Source of the DNA: Candidatus Eiseniibacteriota bacterium
Lineage (GTDB): Bacteria > Arandabacterota > Arandabacteria > JAGLYR01
Direction: 5' to 3'
DNA: 5,692 nucleotides
Assembly: GCA_023132135.1 (NCBI GenBank)
Contig: JAGLYR010000062.1
Coordinates: forward strand, 1 to 5,692
Shown here: one piece after another, positions 1-3,678 of the stretch
Numbering within the stretch: position 1 is the first letter of the stretch
Layout: each line of letters begins with the position of its first letter
Made by a program: the position numbers and the translations under genes
Notes under the pieces: model-generated
What the model was told of the DNA's origin: nothing
What the model saw: only the letters and a program-made list of their open reading frames with translations
Database searches by the model: none

Positions 1-6
1 GGGGTA

Positions 7-44
7 CGGCTGATTCAGCCGGACTCCCGAGATCTTTCAGCCGG
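7..44. repeat. palindrome plus 9-bp direct repeat near left edge
   Basis: CGGCTGA (7-13) and TCAGCCG (15-21) form a perfect 7-bp inverted repeat around one central T. Its right half lies within TTCAGCCGG (14-22), which recurs exactly at 36-44, an offset of 22 bp, about two helical turns. The arrangement resembles a regulatory-protein binding site, but nothing in the window identifies a protein that would use it, and the gene it would control may lie to the left. Confidence 0.45.
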
Positions 45-103
45 GTCATGAAAAGACCCCGTGCTAAGGCACAGGGCCGCGCAGGATGCTGCCCAGCAGA
101 AGC

Positions 104-123
104 CTGGTGAGAAATGCGGGTTA
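104..123 (+). repeat. dispersed 20-nt intergenic repeat, copy A
   Basis: CTGGTGAGAAATGCGGG (104-120) followed by TTA. The same 17 bases, followed by CTA, occur on the opposite strand at 1851-1870, so the two elements match at 19 of 20 positions. This copy is 54 bp upstream of the -35 box of the pepD promoter and probably downstream of whatever gene precedes the window. It is not palindromic and has no attached mobile-element signature. The family is not recognised. The match was seen directly; its function is unknown. Confidence 0.7.
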
Positions 124-177
124 GTCGACAATCGTAAGTCGGAGAAGTGCCGTACGCCGAATCGCTTGCGGTTCCTG

Positions 178-207
178 TTGACGCGGCCGGGGGACGGGAC
201 GTATACT
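178..207 (+). promoter_or_regulatory. sigma-70-type promoter of pepD
   Basis: TTGACG at 178-183 (5 of 6 to the -35 consensus) and TATACT at 202-207 (5 of 6 to the -10 consensus) are separated by 18 bp. Transcription would start near 213-215, giving a leader of roughly 77 nt before the pepD start codon. The -35 box lies just after the small CTTG-loop hairpin at 159-174. This is by far the best promoter match upstream of pepD. Confidence 0.65.
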
Positions 208-217
208 GCTGATTTGT

Positions 218-238
218 CCGTGGGCGGGTTATCCACGG
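218..238 (+). promoter_or_regulatory. inverted repeat in the pepD leader
   Basis: CCGTGG (218-223) and CCACGG (233-238) are perfect complements around a 9-base loop, with a possible extra T-G pair at 217/239. The element begins a few bases after the predicted transcription start, so it would form a hairpin at the 5' end of the pepD mRNA, or act as an operator on DNA just downstream of the promoter. It leaves the ribosome binding site (around 280-287) free, so it is not an obvious translational switch. It contains TTATCCACG (229-237), which matches the DnaA box at 8 of 9 positions; a single such site is not evidence of an origin. Confidence 0.4.
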
Positions 239-290
239 GAGTGTTCGTGTCTGCGTGTTCTCAGTTCATGGCATGAAGGGAAGGTGACCA

Positions 291-1742
291 ATGGCACTCG
301 AGGGTCTGAGTCCAAGACTACTCTGGCAGCATTTTGAAGAAATGACGAAGTTGCCCCATGAATCCGGGAACGAGGCGGCCATGGCGGCATATCTCAGCGA
401 GTACGCTCAGAAGAAGGGCTGGAAGGTCGAAAAAGACCGGACCGGCAATCTGCTGGTTCGCGTGCCGGCTTCTCCCGGGCATGAAGGGGCTCCCGTTGTG
501 ATTCTCCAGGGCCACATGGACATGGTGTGTGAGAAGAACTCCGATGTGGAGCATGATTTCCTGAAGGATCCGCTGAAGCTCCAGCTGGTGGGCGACTGGG
601 TGAAGGCCAGCGGCACCACCCTGGGTGCAGACAACGCGATTGGAATGGCCGCATCCCTCGCCGCCGCGGAAGATCGCTCTGTGGTTCACGGTCCGCTGGA
701 GTTGCTCTTTACCGTGGACGAAGAAGTGGGGCTGACGGGCGCCGGCAAGATCGGCAAGGGATGGTTGAAGGGCCGGACAATGCTGAACCTGGACAGCGAG
801 GAAATTGGTGTGTTCACGGTTGGCTGCGCGGGAGGAGGCGACACGACCATTCGGTTGCCCATCACGCGAAGGAATGCGCCGCGCGGCGCGGTGGCGCTTG
901 ATGTGAAAGTAGCAGGTCTGCGGGGTGGGCACTCCGGGATCGATATCCACGAACAGCGCGGGAACTCGAACCGCGTGCTTGCCCGGGTGCTGAGGAGCGG
1001 TGCCGAGAAGACCAGGATATTCATCGCCGCGGTCAATGGGGGCAGCAAGCGTAACGCCATTCCCCGTGAGTCCGAGGCGCTGGTTCTGGTTCCCAAGGAC
1101 AAGAAGCGGGTCTTCATGAATGCCGTGGCCAAGGAAGAGGCCATCGCGAAGTCGGAGCTGGCGAAGATCGATCCCGGGCTCAAGGTGACCATCACGGCGG
1201 TGGACGAGAAGCCGGCGAAGGTGCTGGATTCCGATTCCGTGAAGAAGGTGCTGGACCTGCTGCTGGCTCTTCCTCACGGGGTGGAGCTTATGAGCTACGA
1301 GATCGCCGGACTCGTGGAAACCAGTACGAACCTCGCCATGGTTCATCTGGAACCGAGAACTCTGGTGGTCGGGATGTCGACTCGCAGCTCTGTGTCTTCG
1401 GCCTTGGAAGCCCTGCGGAACCGTATTGATGCAGTGGTAGCCCTCGCCGGCGGCAAGGTTGAGAAGAACAAGCCATACCCGGGCTGGCAACCCAACCTGG
1501 GTTCGGGCCTCCTGAAGGTCGCAAAGGAGGTCCACAGGCGCGAGTTCGGAGAGGCCGCGAAGGTTGAAGCATGTCACGCCGGTCTCGAGTGCGGCATCAT
1601 CGGGGAGAAGTTCGGGGGAATGGACATGCTTTCCTTTGGACCGACGATCCAGAATCCCCATTCGCCCGACGAGAGAGTCAACGCTCCGTCGGTGGAATCC
1701 TTCTGGAAGTTCCTCGTGGCTTTGTTGGCCGAGCTCGCCTAG
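291..1742 (+). CDS. pepD: Xaa-His dipeptidase (aminoacyl-histidine dipeptidase, beta-Ala-His dipeptidase), M20 family
   Basis: Cytoplasmic metallo-dipeptidase of MEROPS family M20, subfamily C, which in E. coli splits dipeptides such as carnosine and Xaa-His. The 483-residue product matches E. coli PepD (485 residues) end to end, including the N-terminal LSPxxLW motif. All expected active-site residues are present: zinc ligands H75, D77 (in QGHMDMV), bridging D114 (TTLGADN), general base E144 and ligand E145 (DEEVG), D168 (NLDSEE) and H457 (NPHSPDE). H214 in the GGHSG motif of the lid/dimerisation domain is also kept. ATG is preceded by AAGGTGA at 281-287, a good match to the 16S tail, and the start aligns with E. 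coli PepD. There is no signal peptide. It appears monocistronic: its own promoter lies upstream and a strong terminator downstream. A role in recycling peptides to amino acids follows from the family; true substrate range in this organism is unknown. Confidence 0.95.
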   Translation: MALEGLSPRLLWQHFEEMTKLPHESGNEAAMAAYLSEYAQKKGWKVEKDRTGNLLVRVPASPGHEGAPVVILQGHMDMVCEKNSDVEHDFLKDPLKLQLVGDWVKASGTTLGADNAIGMAASLAAAEDRSVVHGPLELLFTVDEEVGLTGAGKIGKGWLKGRTMLNLDSEEIGVFTVGCAGGGDTTIRLPITRRNAPRGAVALDVKVAGLRGGHSGIDIHEQRGNSNRVLARVLRSGAEKTRIFIAAVNGGSKRNAIPRESEALVLVPKDKKRVFMNAVAKEEAIAKSELAKIDPGLKVTITAVDEKPAKVLDSDSVKKVLDLLLALPHGVELMSYEIAGLVETSTNLAMVHLEPRTLVVGMSTRSSVSSALEALRNRIDAVVALAGGKVEKNKPYPGWQPNLGSGLLKVAKEVHRREFGEAAKVEACHAGLECGIIGEKFGGMDMLSFGPTIQNPHSPDERVNAPSVESFWKFLVALLAELA

Positions 1743-1768
1743 TTGGCTGCCGCGAAACCGCAAAACAT

Positions 1769-1816
1769 GGGGGGGCAACAGGCTTTTGCCGATAGTTGCC
1801 CCCCCTCTCTCTTTCT
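1769..1816 (+). terminator. strong intrinsic terminator after pepD, possibly bidirectional
   Basis: GGGGGGGCAAC (1769-1779) pairs perfectly with GTTGCCCCCCC (1795-1805), an 11-bp stem. Inside it, GGC/GCC (1781-1783 with 1788-1790) closes a TTTT loop, so the hairpin has an inner stem separated by an internal loop. It is followed on the + strand by TCTCTCTTTCT (1806-1816), a pyrimidine-rich tail giving U-rich RNA. It starts 27 bp after the pepD stop codon. On the - strand the same stem is followed by ATGTTTTG, so it could also stop transcripts of the convergent reductase gene, whose stop codon is about 70 bp away. Confidence 0.88.
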
Positions 1817-1850
1817 GACAGCCATTTCGCTGACGGACAGAGAATACCGT

Positions 1851-1870
1851 TAGCCCGCATTTCTCACCAG
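1851..1870 (-). repeat. dispersed 20-nt intergenic repeat, copy B
   Basis: Read on the - strand this is CTGGTGAGAAATGCGGG followed by CTA, identical to copy A at 104-123 except for one T-to-C change. It begins 6 nt after the stop codon of the reductase gene and points the same way as that gene, so it would lie in the 3' untranslated part of its mRNA, ahead of the strong hairpin at 1769-1805. Sequence on either side of the 20 bases does not match copy A, so the unit is short and well bounded. Confidence 0.7.
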
Positions 1871-1876
1871 CCTGAC

Positions 1877-3187
1877 TCAGCGGAGGAATTCCTTCATGTA
1901 CTCGAAGCGGGGCGTGAATTCACCTTTCCACAGTATGACAGAACGGCGAATGGGGTCCGGCAATTCTGCGTTCTCGAACCGGCCTGCGAAATCCACATGG
2001 GCCAGTGTGAGGATGAAGGGTTTCAGGGCGTTGCTGAAGGTGGAGGAAGCGCCTCTCGGCAGCTCGCAGGGCAGGTTTCCCACGGACATGACGGCAAGGC
2101 CGGGTCCTTTGAAGCCGGAGACTGCCCGGCGGGTCTCGGGGTCATAGATGTACACCGGGTCCCCCGATTCCGTGTCGAACACCGTGCAGGCCAGGGACCC
2201 GTTCACGTCGCACGTAATGTCGCCGACAGCCACCAGTTTCGGTTCTCCGGGGCCGGCAGAGAGGTTCCTGAGCTGGTCTACGTCGGCGAGTCTCGGGTAG
2301 CGCTCGTCCCAGTAGATGCAGTTCATGAGGACACTGAGCAGCCTCAGGTGTGGCTCGAACGCGGAGCGATAACGCTCCGGGTGATCGTAGTACTCCTGGA
2401 GATCGAAGGGGTGAGATGGATCGATCCGGTCGACCAGGTCCTCCGCGGTGTAGACCACCTTGACCAGCTTATCGCGGAGCGCCGCGTTTCCCGCCACAAA
2501 AGCGGCGAGCTCGGCCGGTTGGACTTCCATGTGTGGCAGGAGGTCGAAAATTTCCTGCGCGCCCCTGGAGACGTTTCCATAGCCCGTGAAACCGACGACC
2601 ATTGGGGCAAGGTCCCCCGGAACACCCTCTGCGGCAATTCTCTCACCCACCCTGGTGATCACGGTCTTGGCTTCGTCCAGCTCCCGGTAGAGGTGGGCGG
2701 GCTGGATTTCGAGAAATGGAGTCGTGACGCCGCGCACCTCGAGTCTCCGCCCGAGAGTCCAGAGTGTGTCGATCATTCCGGCCAGGCCCGCGTAGCGGCC
2801 GAAGAAGATCAGGCGCTTCCCGTCATCATCCGTGACCATCTCGTAGTCGAGAAGCGTGCACTTTCTCTCGACGAGCGCGGCCAGCATCCCCATGTTGTAC
2901 GCCTGACCCTTGATTGTGTGCGAGAAAAACATGTAGGCGCCGCCGGAGCGGAGGTAGTTCACAGGGATCTCCTTGATGCCGAGGATCATTCCGCAGGCCT
3001 TTGCGTCGTCCACAAGCACAGCGCCCGCCGTCTCGTAGGAACCGTCGGAGAACGCGCGCCGTGCGAAATGCTCTACCCAGATCTCGATCCCCTGTGCGGT
3101 GAGATCGGCTACATCCGCAGGAATCAGCGCGGCCCTGCGCTCCCATTCGTTCTTGTCTTCCATGCGGATTCCGATGCGATTGGCCAC
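1877..3187 (-). CDS. lysine-ketoglutarate reductase-like protein (LKR half of AASS), monofunctional
   Basis: Predicted NAD(P)H-dependent reductase of the saccharopine pathway, condensing L-lysine with 2-oxoglutarate to saccharopine in the cytoplasm. The 436 residues align along their whole length with the N-terminal LKR domain of eukaryotic AASS: EWERRAALIP (14-23), ILGIKEIP (68-75), FFSHTIKGQ (87-95), FGRYAGLAGMID (129-140), GFTGYGNVSRGAQEIF (199-214), DHPERY (268-273), IYWDERYPRL (291-300), DITCDVNGS (323-331), and the final RFEYMKEFLR. K72 and H90 sit where the catalytic Lys/His pair of yeast saccharopine dehydrogenase (K77/H96) lies; the G-rich stretch at 199-209 is the nucleotide-binding turn. 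Start is GTG, with AAGGGGG 7 nt upstream and an in-frame TAA just before it. The saccharopine dehydrogenase half found fused in eukaryotes is absent, and no separate partner is in the window. Family membership is secure; lysine as substrate is inferred. Confidence 0.88.
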   Translation of the reverse strand: MANRIGIRMEDKNEWERRAALIPADVADLTAQGIEIWVEHFARRAFSDGSYETAGAVLVDDAKACGMILGIKEIPVNYLRSGGAYMFFSHTIKGQAYNMGMLAALVERKCTLLDYEMVTDDDGKRLIFFGRYAGLAGMIDTLWTLGRRLEVRGVTTPFLEIQPAHLYRELDEAKTVITRVGERIAAEGVPGDLAPMVVGFTGYGNVSRGAQEIFDLLPHMEVQPAELAAFVAGNAALRDKLVKVVYTAEDLVDRIDPSHPFDLQEYYDHPERYRSAFEPHLRLLSVLMNCIYWDERYPRLADVDQLRNLSAGPGEPKLVAVGDITCDVNGSLACTVFDTESGDPVYIYDPETRRAVSGFKGPGLAVMSVGNLPCELPRGASSTFSNALKPFILTLAHVDFAGRFENAELPDPIRRSVILWKGEFTPRFEYMKEFLR

Positions 3188-3240
3188 AGCGTTGCCCCCT
3201 TATCCATGATCGACGGCATGTCGTGCCTTCGGATTCAAGG

Positions 3241-3269
3241 ACTGTAGCAGACGGCGCCCTCGCGTTCAA
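3241..3269 (-). promoter_or_regulatory. candidate promoter of the LKR-like gene
   Basis: On the - strand, TTGAAC (3269-3264) and TACAGT (3246-3241) are separated by 17 bp, each matching four of six consensus bases. Transcription would begin near 3234, leaving a leader of about 47 nt before the GTG start. The -35 box shares one base with the left arm of an inverted repeat, CTCGCG (3259-3264) and CGCGAG (3279-3284), which could be a regulator site or a coincidence. Confidence 0.42.
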
Positions 3270-3340
3270 GTTGCCCATCGCGAGAGCCGATCTCACAACG
3301 GGGAGAGAGACCTGGCGGCTCTGCAGAGGAGAATTAGCGG

Positions 3341-3673
3341 ATGGAACTGGCAAGATATGAGATCAAGCGATGGCCCGGGCAGTTGTGCAACACGCTGGAG
3401 GAGGTCACGCAGGCGGAACTCGATGCAGAGATTGAGGATCTTCTCGATGAAGCCGACAGGTTGAAACGGTTCCCCACCGGGGATATCCGGCCCGTCCGTG
3501 AGGCCACAGAACGGGTTGGGTTCAGCGTGAGCGCGTGGAGAAGCCGGATACCGGCACAGCCGCGGTTTGCAGGCATGCGAAAGGCCATGGGAGCCGGCCT
3601 GTGGGAAATCCTGGGTTTCTGCCGCCTGTACAGGCTCCGGGATGCAGTGATGGAGAATCTGGGATGTGGGTAA
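3341..3673 (+). CDS. small hypothetical protein, 110 residues
   Basis: Function not recognised. The ATG is preceded by AGGAG at 3327-3331, 9 nt upstream, and roughly 70% of third codon positions are G or C, so the frame looks genuinely coding. The N-terminal half contains a strongly acidic, probably helical stretch (about residues 18-42, with TLEEVTQAEL and EIEDLLDEADRLK). The C-terminal half is rich in Arg and aromatic residues (AWRSRIP, RFAGMRKAMGAGLWEI, CRLYRLRD). No signal peptide or membrane segment is seen. The GLWEI...CRLYRLRD tail faintly recalls the GLWRLRVGDYR region of RelE/ParE-type toxins, but the spacing differs, the usual conserved positions are incomplete, and no antitoxin gene is adjacent, so this is not a call. 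The gene is divergent from the reductase gene and its TAA abuts the stop codon of the convergent peptidase gene. Confidence 0.6.
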   Translation: MELARYEIKRWPGQLCNTLEEVTQAELDAEIEDLLDEADRLKRFPTGDIRPVREATERVGFSVSAWRSRIPAQPRFAGMRKAMGAGLWEILGFCRLYRLRDAVMENLGCG

Positions 3674-3678
3674 TTACC
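3669..3678. other. palindromic junction of two abutting TAA stop codons
   Basis: GGTAATTACC is a perfect 10-bp palindrome. Its centre is TAATTA: TAA (3671-3673) ends the small + strand gene and, on the other strand, TAA (3676-3674) ends the M14 peptidase gene. There is no spacer between the two genes, and I see no hairpin-plus-T-tract terminator at the junction. Confidence 0.8.

Larger units (their letters stand above)
1..177. other. upstream intergenic region, no gene resolved
   Basis: No convincing gene is seen here. Reading frame 1 on the + strand is open from the window edge to a TGA at 49-51 (ending ...DLSAGS), and frame 3 is open to a TGA at 108-110. Either could be the tail of an upstream gene, but the visible residues are too few to recognise. 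A 73-codon open frame on the - strand has no coding character I can support. The region contains several short foldable elements: a 7-bp inverted repeat near the left edge, GGGTC/GACCC (43-47 with 55-59), GTGC/GCAC around a TAAG loop (61-72), and GAATCG/CGGTTC (159-164 with 169-174, one G-T pair) closed by a CTTG tetraloop. None is followed by a T-tract that would make it a clear terminator. No structured RNA family was recognised with confidence. Confidence 0.5.

Noticed and set aside
43-59. GGGTC/GACCC hairpin as a terminator of an upstream gene.
   Set aside because: The stem is only 5 bp and no T-run follows on either strand.
69-130. Possible c-di-GMP-I (GEMM) riboswitch, because of GCACAGGGC, AGAAGCC and GCGGGTTA in that order.
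   Set aside because: The GNRA loop and the conserved CGCAAAGCC core are absent, the spacing is too short, and the GCGGGTTA part belongs to the dispersed repeat that also occurs after the reductase gene without any of the other elements. The promoter that best fits pepD also lies downstream of it.
229-237. DnaA box-like TTATCCACG upstream of pepD.
   Set aside because: It is a single 8-of-9 match with no companion boxes, no AT-rich unwinding region and no replication genes. It is also explained in part by the CCGTGG/CCACGG inverted repeat.
61-276. A 71-codon + strand frame running through the pepD promoter and leader.
   Set aside because: No ribosome binding site or homology is seen, and it overlaps the promoter boxes and the dispersed repeat. 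Its composition is not convincing as coding.
318-1778. A 486-codon open frame antisense to pepD.
   Set aside because: pepD is certain from homology. The antisense frame is a by-product of GC-rich third codon positions, and its translation (rich in His, Arg, Gln) matches nothing.
1796-3247. A 483-codon open frame on the + strand across the reductase gene.
   Set aside because: The - strand product matches AASS along its full length; the + frame has no recognisable domain, no good ribosome binding site, and starts inside the terminator.
3341-3673. Calling the small protein a RelE/ParE or HigB-type toxin.
   Set aside because: Only a short stretch near the C-terminus is reminiscent. Spacing is off by about two residues, the N-terminal half does not fit, and no antitoxin gene neighbours it.
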